In this document: positions 38,830-49,302 of the stretch, in pieces
Numbering within the stretch: the stretch's first letter is position 1
Layout: every line of letters starts with the position of its first letter
Source of the DNA: Symbiodinium natans
Taxonomy: Eukaryota; Sar; Dinophyceae; Suessiales; Symbiodiniaceae
Direction of reading: 5' to 3'
Assembly (NCBI GenBank): GCA_905221605.1
Contig: CAJNDS010002098.1
Location: 1 to 64,000, forward strand
DNA: 64,000 bases
Translations under genes and position numbers: made by a program
The notes under the pieces: model-generated
The model's input: the letters and a program-made list of their open reading frames with translations, nothing else
Told to the model about the DNA's origin: nothing
The model's database searches: none

Positions 38830-39069
38830 TTAACCCACCTGGCCACTACTGTTTCCGAAAAAGCAGGTTCTGTGCACTCCCAACTCGATATGCGAAGGCC
38901 TGCTTCCCAAATCTAGCAACTTGGCGCAAGCTCGCCAAGCAACAAAAACACTCAGAAACACGAGCGTGCAGCAGCTTTTTGCTCCCACCCAAGTCAAGTC
39001 GCCTTGCCGTTGCCAACAGCTCACAAAAGCTAGTTGCCTCTCAAGACATTCTGCCATGGATGACTCCAT
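38830..39069 (-). CDS. Candidate 79-codon frame with a hydrophobic segment
   Basis: An ATG at 39069 begins MESSMAECLERQLAFVSCWQ and the frame continues to a stop at 38830. CCTLVFLSVFVAW could be a membrane helix. Possibly a first exon with a GC donor before the stop. Confidence 0.35.
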   Translation of the reverse strand: MESSMAECLERQLAFVSCWQRQGDLTWVGAKSCCTLVFLSVFVAWRACAKLLDLGSRPSHIELGVHRTCFFGNSSGQVG

Positions 39070-39778
39070 CGGAGACTCCTAAGGAGTTATAGACCTCAAA
39101 GTGCAATGAACGCTCGACCCTATGAGAACGAGCTGCTGGATCTCCGCCCAACACTAGCAAAGTAGGAGCTGCTAGTCACTTACTTGCCAACCAACATTTG
39201 TTGAGCGTGGGGTACAGCAAGCTATCTGGGCCTTGCAAGCACACCTTTGACTGCTAGCAGGTTCCTGTTCAAGAGTCCAAGCAAGAGATCTAACAAAACT
39301 TGGTGCGCTTTCCTTGCGCAGCGGCCCGTTCCAATTTTATCGGATGATCCCCGAAGGAAATTCGGTTTTGCTCGAAGTTGCTAGATAAGATATCTTCACA
39401 ACAAACCCGGAAAACAACTTGCAACTGAACCATTTGCTGGAGGTGAATAGCCTTACAGTGTGAGCTCAGGAGTCACACAACTCAAGGCCAAAGGTGCAAA
39501 AGAGTACCTCTTATACAATCTGCATCACCTCAGGGAGGGAGCAGTTGCTAACACCTCCACAAAACGCTCTGAAACTGAGGTTTTTTTGGCGTCACTCAAG
39601 TAAAATCATCCTTCGACACAAACTTACAGTCGTCTTGCTTTTGCAAATCGTAAAGTGCCCAGAAGTGTCAGCGTAGAGGAACTCGCAAGCTGAAGCAGGC
39701 TCCCAAAAACAGAAGTGAACCTGCCGCCGACTGCTGTGGCCGACAAGAAAAGATTGTTAGATGGTCAGTGCAGAGGCA

Positions 39779-39799
39779 CGGCAGCCTTTTTGGCTCAAG
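39779..39799 (+). other. Spliced-leader-like sequence followed by GT
   Basis: It matches the dinoflagellate spliced leader CCGTAGCCATTTTGGCTCAAG at 18 of 21 bases and is followed directly by GTACAAG, as in a spliced-leader RNA gene donor. It could be an SL gene relic or part of an SL pseudogene; no complete SL RNA structure was established. Confidence 0.45.
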
Positions 39800-39891
39800 G
39801 TACAAGTCGGGCCCTTTGCTGAAAAGTAGGCCTTTTGTTTTTTCCTTGGCGAAATAGGAGGCCTCTTGGGCTTTCTTCTTTAGCTAGCTGA

Positions 39892-40155
39892 GTCGATCTT
39901 TTGGGTTGCTGGAAAAATGTCAAGAAAAGCTTTCTCTTTAAAGCAGACATGGAAGCCGAAATTTGTACATTTGGGCACCTGAAATCTTACAAATGTTCGA
40001 AGTCTTAAGAACTTTCTGAAGATGACTTTCTCCAGGTTCTCATGGTGGTCTTTAGCATGAAAAAGTAGCCTAACGTAATTTTTGGTCGATCTTTTGAGGA
40101 AGCTGAAAAACATCGAAAACAGCTTTCTCTCTTTAAAGCAGGCTTGAAACCTGAC
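39892..40155. repeat. Diverged direct duplication, ~75 bp, 190 bp apart
   Basis: 39892-39965 and 40081-40155 share GTCGATCTTTTG, GAAAA, AGCTTTCTCT and TTTAAAGCAG blocks in order. Read on the minus strand both give a CFKE motif, a by-product of the duplication rather than proof of coding. Confidence 0.6.
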
Positions 40156-40783
40156 ATCTGGGCACAAGACCAAAACCTGATTTTTTGCAGTGGGGCCTTC
40201 CCAGAAGCCTTTAGCGAAAACTTCCCAAACAAATCGTCCAAGGTTTTAGATGCGGGTGGGTGGGTTGGGAGAGCGCGTGAACCTCGGCGCACACCACAAC
40301 ACACGTCCCTCGTGTTGGTGCGAGTGGAACAGTGGCAAGGTTTGAATCCCAAACCCAAACGCCTAAACCACTGAAACCCTCTTCTTGTTCCGATATTTGG
40401 CGTGATCCTCAGCCCTATAGACCCTTGAGCTGCCCTTGCACGTCAAGACCTCGGACACTGGAACTGATTTTACGAAGAGAGTCCAGCTCCCGAAAGCGGA
40501 CAGCACAGAAAGGCCGGTGGCCTCTTTATATATCTTAATCTATCCCCTAGATACCCGAATAAGAACCCCGAAAAAATCCCCTTTAAAGCAGAGACACTAT
40601 TTAAAGAGACCACCGACCCAGATGGGGATCAAGGCTTTGAGATTTTGGTTCTGTTTGTTGGTCCCAGCGGCAATCCGCAACCCAAATCGTCTCTCAAAAC
40701 CCTAAAACATCCCTAAACCCATGGCGATACTCCTGTTTTCACTTTGTAGTGAAGTGGTGTGGGGGCCTCGAAGGATGACTCAC

Positions 40784-40834
40784 TGACGTCGCCCGTGGTC
40801 AATGACGAGTCGGCAAACCGCGTGCTGGACAGTC
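40784..40834 (-). CDS. Candidate exon, CCCTAAA tract at its acceptor
   Basis: In transcript sense CCCTAAACCCTACGCAG runs straight into the exon, which ends CGTCA|GTGAGT. Two frames are open (LSSTRFADSSLTTGDV or TVQHAVCRLVIDHGRR); the second resembles an ankyrin second helix weakly. Confidence 0.4.
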
Positions 40835-40838
40835 CTGC

Positions 40839-40880
40839 GTAGGGTTTAGGGTTTAGGGTTGAGGGTTGAGGGTTTAGGGT
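40839..40880. repeat. Telomere-like TTTAGGG/TTGAGGG array
   Basis: Six heptamers including TTGAGGG variants, directly at the acceptor of exon 40784-40834. Confidence 0.85.
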
Positions 40881-41319
40881 TGTGCTTGCTCGCAACTTCC
40901 TAGACATTTTGCTTGCAAGTCGTGAGGATGGGACTTCAGTCAGCTGGGGACATTGGTTCAGGAGTCTCAGTTCGTTCCTGAGATTCGGAAACTTTCAAAA
41001 TACGCCAAGCCATAAACTCTTTATGTCCTAAACCCGGACTTCATCCGCCATTCTGGAACAAACACAGGCCTGAACAAGCTCGGACACCTTTTATGAAAAC
41101 CTCCTGCCGAAGACCAAATCAGCACAAAAATCATTCAAGAGAGACGCGGAATCATCCCAAATCAAAAATCAGGGCAGGGCGGCATTAGGGTGGAAGTTAA
41201 GGTGAGCCGGGGCTTCCCCAAATCTCCCCAAGGCTCTCATGGCACCACTACACAGACTAACACCGACTACCCGGAACAAAAAACTCGAAACCCTAAACCC
41301 TATAGCCTAAACCCTAAAC

Positions 41320-41421
41320 CGTGACTGCAGCCTCACAAGCAAGCTCGGCCCGGAGCTGCACAAATGTGAGCCTCGCTGGTCTGTCTTCCGCTTCCGGCTT
41401 GATCTTGTCGAAGAGGGCGTG
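41320..41421 (-). CDS. Exon bracketed by telomere-like arrays, 34 codons
   Basis: The acceptor CGGCTCCGTCAG (with CCCTAAACCC 12 bp further up) and donor GTCACG|GTTTAGGG enclose exactly 34 codons, phase 0 at both ends: HALFDKIKPEAEDRPARLTF and VQLRAELACEAAVT. The cleanest example of the bracket pattern. Family unknown. Confidence 0.6.
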
Positions 41422-41483
41422 CTGACGGAGCCGTGATGGGTTTAGGGTTTAGGGTTTGTGCATGACCATGCAAAGTCTAGAAT

Positions 41484-41729
41484 TCAGCATGTCACATGCC
41501 CTCCGAACCTGAAAGCTTCTGGTAAAACCTTGACGGGAAGCTCCCGAAACCTGCCGAATCCCCCGCCCCTCGCCCTAAACATCTGCAAGCCCTCAATCCT
41601 TTGTCTAAACGACGCATGAGCCACCCATGCCAGTGGCCTGGGGGCAAAGGTAAAATCGGCAGGGATCGTAGTGGCGCCTTGCAGCCCTGCCATGGGCAGC
41701 TTGAAATCTGGCGGGGAATTTTTTGAGAT
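41484..41729 (-). CDS. Candidate exon, unknown function
   Basis: After the acceptor AATTCCCCGCCAG the frame reads FKLPMAGLQGATTIPADFTF and APRPLAWVAHASFRQRIEGL, open to 41484. The donor is not fixed. Confidence 0.4.
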   Translation of the reverse strand: MSKNSPPDFKLPMAGLQGATTIPADFTFAPRPLAWVAHASFRQRIEGLQMFRARGGGFGRFRELPVKVLPEAFRFGGHVTC

Positions 41730-42864
41730 GCCGTGTTTCAGCAGGCAGAGGGCCCACAAAGTTTGCTTGCGTGTTGCAAGGTTTATAGGGTTTAGGATTT
41801 AGGGTTTAAGAGGGAGGGTCGTGCCCGTTTTCTGGGGCTTTGCCTTCAGCTTTGAGGCTAAGGCTAAGGTATACTATGGAATGGAACACCTAGGAAATTT
41901 ACAGAACGCGTGACTTAATGCATGCATTTCCCCACCTTCACGTGCAAATTAATTCCCCACACCCTGTTCAGATTTGTAGGAGGGTGGGGGAACCCGAAGC
42001 CACTTTCATGATACCCGAAAGAGTTTCAGGATGTCAGAATCCTCAACCTGCCATTCTCTTGGCGCATCGAACGACTGTCTGATAAGCAGGACCGGCAATT
42101 TGCTTGGGAAGCCTGGAGACCATGTTTGCCCATCGCACTCCGTTACGCGAGTGCTTCGCAAATCTGAGTGTGGCAACAGCTGCTTTCGGTTTCGCGCTGT
42201 GACTGTCCTCTTTTAGATGAGGGGGCTTTGCTGCTTTCCCTCCTTCCGATTGGTAGCTCAGATCTCCCGCTCTTGTTCGAGAATATGCATCGCCGGCCTC
42301 TTTCTCCTTCTAGCTTTTTGCCTGAGGTTCTGGGATGAAGTATCAGGGTTCGAAGTTTAAGGACCAAGATTAATGCACGCGGGTTTGATATCCAACGACC
42401 TGCAGTGTGACGTGTGCTTCCTTCAAGCTTGAGGCTAGGACCCCCTGTAGGTGCCGACGCTCATGTTTGCATTCGAAGTTCGCGAGCGTGCTTTAAACCT
42501 CAACCCCCCCAAAACGATAAGGACCAATTGTTCAGTTGGTTTCCATCGGGGTCGGGGGAATTCGGGCATGTCTAGATCCTTATGTGTTTTGGGGGGATTC
42601 CGGTTTCATGGGTTCAACTTATAAATAGAGTAAGGGGAGTCCGTTCAACTTGTAGAGTAAGTGCCCCTAAGCCTAAGCCCTCAATCCGCCTGGAAGCAGG
42701 CTCTGGGCATCTGCGTGGTTCTGCGGGCCTCCGGCTGCCGATCTTGGGTTGCCCTACAACTCCCAAGCCGCAAAGTCGCACAGCCCACCGGTGATTCCTT
42801 ACCTACTCTTCACCCTAAACCCTAAACCCTCACCCCTCAACCCAGAGTTCCGAAAAAAGGGGGC

Positions 42865-42919
42865 CTGAGGCAGCGAGGGTCATGATGCGGAGGATCTCCT
42901 GCAGTTTGTCGACCCTCTT
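42865..42919 (-). CDS. Exon bracketed by telomere-like repeats, coiled helix
   Basis: The acceptor GAATCTGCAG is followed by KRVDKLQEILRIMTLAAS and CAG|GC, a GC donor. Amphipathic helix. CCCTAAA-type repeats at 42810-42845 lie downstream and a GGGTTCAGGGTT variant lies upstream. Confidence 0.5.
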
Positions 42920-43186
42920 CTGCAGATTCTAGCATGGGGTTCAGGGTTCGTCATGGGATCCCGTGCTATGCAGGATCAGGGCCGAGGGCCGGGGGTGGGG
43001 GAGTTAGCAGGGGATCCTATGGCGTTAGTTCAAATACGCATGTAGAGAACTGCCAGGTTTGCCGGTCTGGCCAGGGCTCTCCTCCTGATCCTGAACAATC
43101 CTTCAGCAATCGAAGCCTTGAACCTGTCGCGACCTGTCCAGCCCTCGCCGTCGCCCTACCGGCCAAGCACACAGCTCTAAGCGCAC

Positions 43187-43237
43187 CTGTCGCAGTTGAG
43201 ATTCATCGCGCTCCGACCGCTCGAGGCGAGAAAGGAC
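43187..43237 (-). CDS. Exon, 17 codons, charged helix
   Basis: The acceptor CAATCTACCACAAG and donor CGACAG|GTGCGC enclose exactly VLSRLERSERDESQLRQ, phase 0 at both ends. Coiled-coil-like. Confidence 0.5.
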
Positions 43238-44181
43238 CTTGTGGTAGATTGAAGGATGAAAGTTGCAAGGCATTGAATCATGCTTCATGCTGGCTGAAAG
43301 CGCGTCCGTTACTCCACAGGGCCTATATAGGTACAGGTTTTGGAGTTCAGGGATGCGACAACTCGAGTTCTCTAGTTCTAGGGTCTGAGATGTCGGGCGT
43401 TGGAGGTCTGAGCAGGTTACATTGCTACATACTGCAGTCGGTGGAACAGCTCTGAAACTCGAGACAACTGAACACTTAAATTTCGAGTAAAATCGAAAAC
43501 ATTAAGCTGCAAGGGATAAAAATAAAGGCGGGATCAAAACTTCAATCAGGATCTGAGAGCACCACTGGCAGTAGCAGTTGCAGTTTGCAGAAACTCGGGG
43601 CAAAAAACAAATCAAAGTCCGTGCTACTCGTTTGGCCTTGCGGAGGGTGCCAAATCGAAATGCAAAGTTGGGGGGGCTGAGGCCCCCCACCCCTCATCAG
43701 CAAACGCAATACTCGCGACGGGCTCTGAAAAACTCATCAGCGCACTGGAGCAACTTCTCTTGATTCACAAATGCAAGCTTGCACGGTCTAAAAAGGCAGG
43801 GAGGGTTTACGGGGGTTAGGGCCTGGGAGCCAGAGATAATATAATATATGCCCCTGCCCCCCTTCAGTTAAAATTTCCGCCCTTCGACTTTCCAGGCTTC
43901 CACCCTCTAAGTTCCCAGATCCAGATTTTTAGATTATGCGCGAGCACGATTTCGACCGGGATTTAATTTCTGTTGACCCTGGTTTTTAATTATGTCCGAC
44001 ACTGATCTCAGTTCTCTTCGATCGCTCAATCCCCCCCAAGGATGCGGCCGAGGATAGGCTGCCACGCAGCTGCTCGCGAGACGTTTCCGAGCGCTGCATC
44101 CGGGCCTCCGAATCTTCGGGATTTCGGGGGTCCGCCGGCCCCAGGGGGTGTGCCCGTGTGCCGTGCTATCAGGATAGTTCT

Positions 44182-45243
44182 TTACGCCCCTATGAGGCGA
44201 CTGTAGCGGCTTTGTATGGATGGTTTATAGGCCTTCCTAGCCAACGAGAAGCGTGATTTTCGGGTCCATGATGAGATGGGCGTGAGATAGCCGAAGGCAA
44301 TGCCTGCTCGGGCTTCGGGTTTACGTGGCGTATGTGGCGTGCACCTTGAAAGTTTTTTAAGGCTTCGGCGATGTGAGGGTTTTGGGCACAGGGATTCAGG
44401 ATTCTTCAGGGCTTGGGAGGATTTTGACAGCCTTGGGACAGGGCGGGCAGACAGCAGAAGGGGTAAAGGCAAAGACGTGGGCTTCGGAGACATGGAGACA
44501 TGACTGGAGGCCGGGGATACCTCCCCGCTCTTGCCCCTCTCCGCTCTCTCCTTTCTCTTTCCCCTTTCCTCTTTTGCCCTCTCCTTGCTTCCTTGCTCCC
44601 TTGCTCCCTTGCTCCCTTGCTCCCTTGCTCCCTTGCTCCCTTGCTCCCTTCCTCCCTCTCCCCTCCCTCCCTCCCTCTCTTGCCCTCCCTCCCTCTCTTG
44701 CCCTCCCTCCCTCTCTTGCCCTCCCTCCCTTCCCCTTCGGCCCTTCTTCCCTCCCTTCCCTCCTTCTCTCTCTTTCCCCCTCCCCTTCTCTCTGCGTCCT
44801 TTCCGTTCCCCTGGACGAGTTCGCCTAGTGCACTCTGTCCTCTGAGTTTCTAAAGTCACCTTCTTTGGTGCCAGCTCCCTTTTCCCGGTGCGGAGTCGGC
44901 CATGGAGCTCCTCGACGACCTCGGCGACTTTGACTCTTCCTGCTCCAGTGGGGACGCAGTTCGCCTGTGTTGCTGGTCGGAGTGTGCAGCTGCACATCTG
45001 TTGGCTCGCGGCGTCGTTGGTTTCAGGCCGGAGCTGGCGGTGAACGCGCTGCGGCCAATGGTCACAAGGAGACATGAAATCAACGACGCGCTGCAAGTCG
45101 GATCCAAAGTGACATGAACGGTCCGTCACCGGGAAGTCCCTGTAGAATGGTCTAAATTCACTGTGAAAGCAGAGCTTGTCACTTGGAAATCTCATTAAAC
45201 CTCGGGGGATCCGCAATCTTTGAACGCCACTTCTTCCTCCCAT
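44182..45243 (-). CDS. Long low-complexity open frame, 353 codons
   Basis: An unbroken minus-strand frame runs over 1 kb. The first third contains GRVKVAEVVEELHGRLRTGK, the middle is Gly/Glu/Arg-rich repeat encoded by a purine tract (44580-44800), and the last third is Ser/Pro/Lys-rich. The repeat is free of stops in several frames, which inflates length; coding status is uncertain. Confidence 0.25.
   Translation of the reverse strand: MGGRSGVQRLRIPRGLMRFPSDKLCFHSEFRPFYRDFPVTDRSCHFGSDLQRVVDFMSPCDHWPQRVHRQLRPETNDAASQQMCSCTLRPATQANCVPTGAGRVKVAEVVEELHGRLRTGKRELAPKKVTLETQRTECTRRTRPGERKGRREKGRGKEREGGKGGKKGRRGREGGQEREGGQEREGGQEREGGRGEGGREQGSKGAREQGSKGAREQGSKERAKEERGKRKERAERGKSGEVSPASSHVSMSPKPTSLPLPLLLSARPVPRLSKSSQALKNPESLCPKPSHRRSLKKLSRCTPHTPRKPEARAGIAFGYLTPISSWTRKSRFSLARKAYKPSIQSRYSRLIGA
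44580..44800. repeat. CCCTTGCT and CCCTCCCTCTCTTG tandem tracts
   Basis: About nine CCTTGCTC-type 8-bp units (44583-44650), then CCCTCCCTCTCTTG-type units and general pyrimidine-rich sequence. Strong strand asymmetry. Confidence 0.9.
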
Positions 45244-45303
45244 TGGCCTCGAGGTGCTGCTTCTCCAAAGTCAGGGCTTCCACCTGCAGATGCTTCACGT
45301 CTT
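45201..45303 (-). CDS. Exon, coiled-coil-like
   Basis: The acceptor CCCAGAATAAG is followed by DVKHLQVEALTLEKQHLEAN and GRKKWRSKIADPP, ending CCGAG|GTTTAA. The leucine spacing suggests a coiled coil. Confidence 0.55.
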
Positions 45304-45777
45304 CTTATTCTGGGATTCGAAGCTCTTGGAGGATGGTTTTGTTGTCGGGAGTGTCACAGCAAAGCGACAAGCGTGATGAAAGGAACGGCTGACAAAAGGC
45401 CCGGGAGCTACGGTGAGGTGAGACTTTCAGGTGGGCATAAGTCGTGGTAGCGGAGGGGCTTGCTTGCGAGCTTCAGAACACCCCCAAGGCCTCACAACCA
45501 CCCCAACCAAGCAGCGAGCCCTGAATAACACCCCAACCCCCCAAACCGACGTGATCTGTGCAAGACCTTTGCATCCCCAGCCCAAGGCTTTCAGCCTAAT
45601 GAAGTTTCACGCTTTCGGGGGTTCAGGGTCGGCTTTCAGCATCTCTTGGTTTCGGGGTTCGGAGGCTTCAGGTTCATCGAACAATACCTGCGCAGATGCC
45701 AAGTCTCCGCCTCAATTTTGACGATGCTCAGCTCGTCCGTCGCCGTCTGTAGCTGAAGCTGCCTGATATGGCCATTT

Positions 45778-45858
45778 CCCAAAATAGGGGTACCCCTAAT
45801 ATACCCCCCAAATACTATAGTTGTTTTAATCTACCCCCAATTTTCGGAAACCCCCAAA
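45778..45858 (-). repeat. Dispersed G-rich element, minus orientation
   Basis: Ends CCCAAAATAGGGGTACCCC and TTTTCGGAAACCCCC; the reverse complement matches the element at 25093-25200 in its first 24 bases. Confidence 0.65.
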
Positions 45859-46079
45859 GATGTGTACGGTCTTTCTCTGCATTTTCAGGTGAAAAGGTGC
45901 AACGCGATCTTTGTGCAACTGCTGTTGCAGATCGTAGGGCCATGGTGGGCAAATGAGCAACACACGAAACCCTAAACCCTAAACCACGCAAACGACGCAA
46001 ATGTCGGGCCAGTGCTAATAAGGGTGCTTGGTTGCTTGCATGGACTGCTTGGCGTTTGGATTGTCTCTGGAGTTCTCTC

Positions 46080-46165
46080 AACCCTAAACCCTAAACCCTA
46101 AACCCTAAACCCTAAACCCTAAACCCTAAACCCTAAACCCTAAACCCTAAGCCCTAAACCCTACA
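46080..46165. repeat. Telomere-like CCCTAAA array, about twelve copies
   Basis: Mostly perfect CCCTAAA with one CCCTAAG, adjoining the donor of exon 46166-46251. Confidence 0.95.
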
Positions 46166-46251
46166 GCTGTCCTGAGCTTTTGAAGCTTCGGATGCCCATG
46201 TGTTGAATCAGGCGCCCTGAGGCTTCCGCAGTATCCGGCTGGCATCCTGCG
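46166..46251 (-). CDS. Candidate exon ending at a telomere-like array
   Basis: The acceptor GCCGGCCGCAG is followed by MPAGYCGSLRAPDSTHGHPK and LQKLRTAV, ending at GTAGG|GTTTAGGG. Other frames are open too. Confidence 0.35.
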
Positions 46252-46287
46252 GCCGGCACGCCTGAACACCCGCAACTCAATACTTGG

Positions 46288-46333
46288 GGGACTTGGGGGA
46301 CTTGGGGGACTTGGGGGACTTGGGGGACTTGGG
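46288..46333. repeat. ACTTGGGGG decamer minisatellite
   Basis: Five tandem copies of the 10-bp unit ACTTGGGGGA. Confidence 0.95.
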
Positions 46334-46537
46334 ACGAGACGTTCATGCCTGAACCTTGAGAAGTCATGTGCTAGACGACTATTCAGAACCGCCGGAAGCA
46401 ATCAAGACAGTTTTTTTTGTTTCTGGCTTTGAAGCTGTTCGTCAGGACCAACTTCTTGGAGACCTGCTGTGAACCCTGAAGGCCTGCAAGTGATCTCGTC
46501 AAGGTACTGTAAGTGATTGACAGGAGAGAAGACCTTC

Positions 46538-46583
46538 CCTAAACCCTAAATAAACCCTAAACCCTAGACCCTACACCCTCAAC
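46538..46583. repeat. Telomere-like CCCTAAA array at an exon donor
   Basis: CCCTAAA, CCCTAGA, CCCTACA and CCCTCAA units running into exon 46584-46676. Confidence 0.85.
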
Positions 46584-46676
46584 CCTCTTGTACAACTCTT
46601 GTACTACTCCTGTGTCCTCCTCCCTGCTCCTTGCTGGGCACCCCACGAGCACTCGCCAGGGAATGCGACGAACCAC
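46584..46676 (-). CDS. Exon ending at a telomere-like array
   Basis: The acceptor ACTAACTTGGAAG is followed by VVRRIPWRVLVGCPARSREE and DTGVVQELYKR, ending AGAGG|GTTGAGGG. Good composition; family unknown. Confidence 0.55.
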
Positions 46677-47102
46677 CTTCCAAGTTAGTGTTCGGACAAG
46701 GAAGGCACTTGCAGCCCCGAATGTTGAGGTCTTCGGGATCAATGCAGAGCTCCGGGCTTAAGAGCCAGCAATAAGGCCAAATGCGGAACGAACCCAAAAC
46801 TTGGATCACAAACCGCCCAAGCAGCTCGGACCCTGTCTGCCCAGCGGGACGTGTGCTGGAACTTGAAAAGTACAACCTTGAATCCTGAATGCTCGAAGTG
46901 AAGCCCCCCTGCCTGCATCCTGAAAACCTGAACAAGGAGCCCTTTGCCTAAACTGGATGCCCTAAAAGCCGCAATAGGATCATCCGACGCTTGCGAGCGG
47001 CCTGCAAGCCACAACACGAGATCCCATACCCAGAAGACATATCTCAACCCTTGGAAACAACCATACTAGAATGCAAGACTGGTTGGAGCTAAACTCTGAC
47101 AC

Positions 47103-47172
47103 CCTCAGCCCTAGATAATCCCCAAGTGAACCTTTCCCACTCCAGGCCAAAAAGTCAGCCTCGTAGGCTGTT
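47103..47172 (-). CDS. Exon, unknown function
   Basis: The acceptor TGGCGCTATCCAG is followed by TAYEADFLAWSGKGSLGDYL-GLR, ending GCTGAGG|GTGTCAG. Confidence 0.5.
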
Positions 47173-47847
47173 CTGGATAGCGCCACAGCTGCAAACCTCG
47201 CAGGTAAGCATCGCCCAGTTCATTTCAGGCGTCTTCTCCGGTCTTTCAGCACAGGATGTAGCAATGGAGGCTAGGCTATCTACATGAATTCAATTGTTTC
47301 AGGCAGGAGCAGTCTATTATGATCAACAAATCATGGCATTTGGCTTAGTCAAGTTTGGGAGGCAACGCTCCCTCGCCCAACACGGAACAAGCTTCCGTGC
47401 CGCTGTTTCTGTGCATCTGTTGCACTTTGTCGACTGCTCCCAAGCCGTCAACTTTAAGGTTTCGGGTTATCCTGCAAGCCTGGGCCTGTCATGCGGATAC
47501 CCTCAGGTTACTTTCGGCCACCGTCTGGTGAAATGTTGCACTCAGCCCGTCTGCCCAGGGTAGTCTTGTCACGAGCTTCGTCTTCCGCACCCATCCGAAA
47601 CAAACGGCAAAACATGTAGCTCAGGACAGCAAACGCTTCACATGCCTTCTACTTGGTACTCAGGCTTGTGTGCTGGTCGCTTAAGTGGACATGGTGAAGC
47701 TTATAGTTCAGCCACTGACAGGCCGTGTTTCCTCGTGTACACAACCGCTCCGATTCACCAAAACCCGAACCCTTGAGTCTTTAAAGCCCTAGAACTCGAA
47801 ACGAACTTGCAACGCTCCAAACGGAACAACACACCCCTAACCCTAAC

Positions 47848-47922
47848 CCTTGGCGAAGAAGAGTCTGAAGCTGATCGTATCGTCGAGAGCTGAGCCAGCG
47901 GCGCTCGAAGACCAGTTTGCGC
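47848..47922 (-). CDS. Exon ending at a TTAGGG repeat
   Basis: The acceptor CAAACATGTCGCAG is followed by RKLVFERRWLSSRRYDQLQT-LLRQ, ending CCAAGG|GTTAGGG. The donor repeat here is the six-base form TTAGGG. Confidence 0.55.
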
Positions 47923-48069
47923 CTGCGACATGTTTGGCTGAATGGATGTTGGGGCTTCGGGTTCGCAAACTGACTCTGAGACTCAGGGAGTTCGGAGCTC
48001 TCGGCGAAAAAGTTGCTGGCTTCGCCTTTCCGAAGAATGGCGCAGGAAGACTTGCGGTAACCCCTTCCC

Positions 48070-48288
48070 TCAAATCCAACCCAAACACCCGTGGGGCTGA
48101 AGGCCCACGTCCGGCCTGCAGCAGACAGGGATACTTTCCATGGTGCTCAGCCTCACGTTGTTGTTTCTGAAGCCAGGGCGTAAAGGGCTGAAGACTTCTG
48201 GCTTGACAGGTGTGGCAGAGCGCAGTTCAGGCTTTTGGGGTCTTCCACGAAGCGTGATCATGAAACCCACGATAAGTGGCTCCTGCAC
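48070..48288 (-). CDS. Candidate exon region, unknown function
   Basis: An open frame contains IVGFMITLRGRPQKPELRSA and TPVKPEVFSPLRPG. Splice sites not fixed. Confidence 0.3.
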   Translation of the reverse strand: MQEPLIVGFMITLRGRPQKPELRSATPVKPEVFSPLRPGFRNNNVRLSTMESIPVCCRPDVGLQPHGCLGWI

Positions 48289-49194
48289 TCGACTAGAACG
48301 CTGCAGTCATTAAGCCCTTTCTTTAGACAGTCTCAGATTCTTGCCTCCCTGGAAGAAGAAATCAGGATGATTCAGAGCTGTCAGCGGGGGGAATCAGATT
48401 GCAAAACTTATGTCGATTCGGGCTGACTGCTACCGCCCTTGCTGCGCGACGCAGCTGCACAAACCCACACGGGTACACTCTCAAAGATCGACTCTTACAA
48501 CTGCAACCTCTCGAACCCTAGCCCTAGACCCGGAAGCCTCCTAACCAGCTTACCCGCAAGGCCTTGCCCTATTTGAGGGCCTTGGAAAGGTTTTGGACTA
48601 GAGGAGGCCTACGCAAATTTGAGCTAAGGTTTGTGGATGCCGGGTTCTGGGCTGTGATAACATGTATTCCCAGTTCCGCGGCCTTATCTTGCTGTGGCCT
48701 TCTTTGATAAGCCACTTACACGTTCCATGCATCCGTTTCCTCTCAGATGCTTGTCCCCTTAGCACCCCGAGAATCTGAAGCCCCAGCTCCCTCAGCCCAA
48801 AGCCTCAAGTCCCCGATGCTGACAGACTTTGACAAGGTTCAAGTCCTGAAAGACCTGGCGATCTCGGGCAAAAGCCAGGATCTGCCCAGCCGATGCCAGC
48901 AGGCTGGCGGTGACCTGAAAGAGGGCGGGGGGTTCTGGTTTAAGGGTTTTGGATGGTTTTGGGCTCAGTGACACGGGGCCATAGTCTGGGTGCTCACTCG
49001 GCGCGAGAAAAACCCGAGTTCAGAGATTCGAGTCTAGAAGACGCAAGCATTTGAGATTCTATGCTTGAAGCAGTGGGGTCGAAAGTTTTGGGGGGTCCAG
49101 GGCCTGGCTTCACGATAACACCGTGCAGCTCCTATTTAGCAGTTCATAGGGTTTAAGGTTTCGGGATGGGGCTCGCAATGTTTCCCATCAAAAG

Positions 49195-49302
49195 TCACTC
49201 GTCAAGGGCGCATCCGAACGAGAGCAGGCTCTCTTGTATCTGCTCATACCGCCGAAGCACGGGAGAAAAACAACAAAAAACTGTGGTCAACCCTGTTTGC
49301 TT
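49195..49302 (-). CDS. Terminal exon, gene model F
   Basis: The acceptor CACGGGCCCCGCAG is followed by exactly 36 codons KQTGLTTVFCCFSPVLRRYE, QIQESLLSFGCALDE and TGA at 49195. Strong candidate gene end. Confidence 0.5.
   Translation of the reverse strand, partial: KQTGLTTVFCCFSPVLRRYEQIQESLLSFGCALDE

Noticed and set aside
44373-44853. Plus-strand leucine/proline-rich open frames
   Set aside because: They read the CCCTTGCT and CCCTCCCTCTCTTG tracts and have no non-repeat support.
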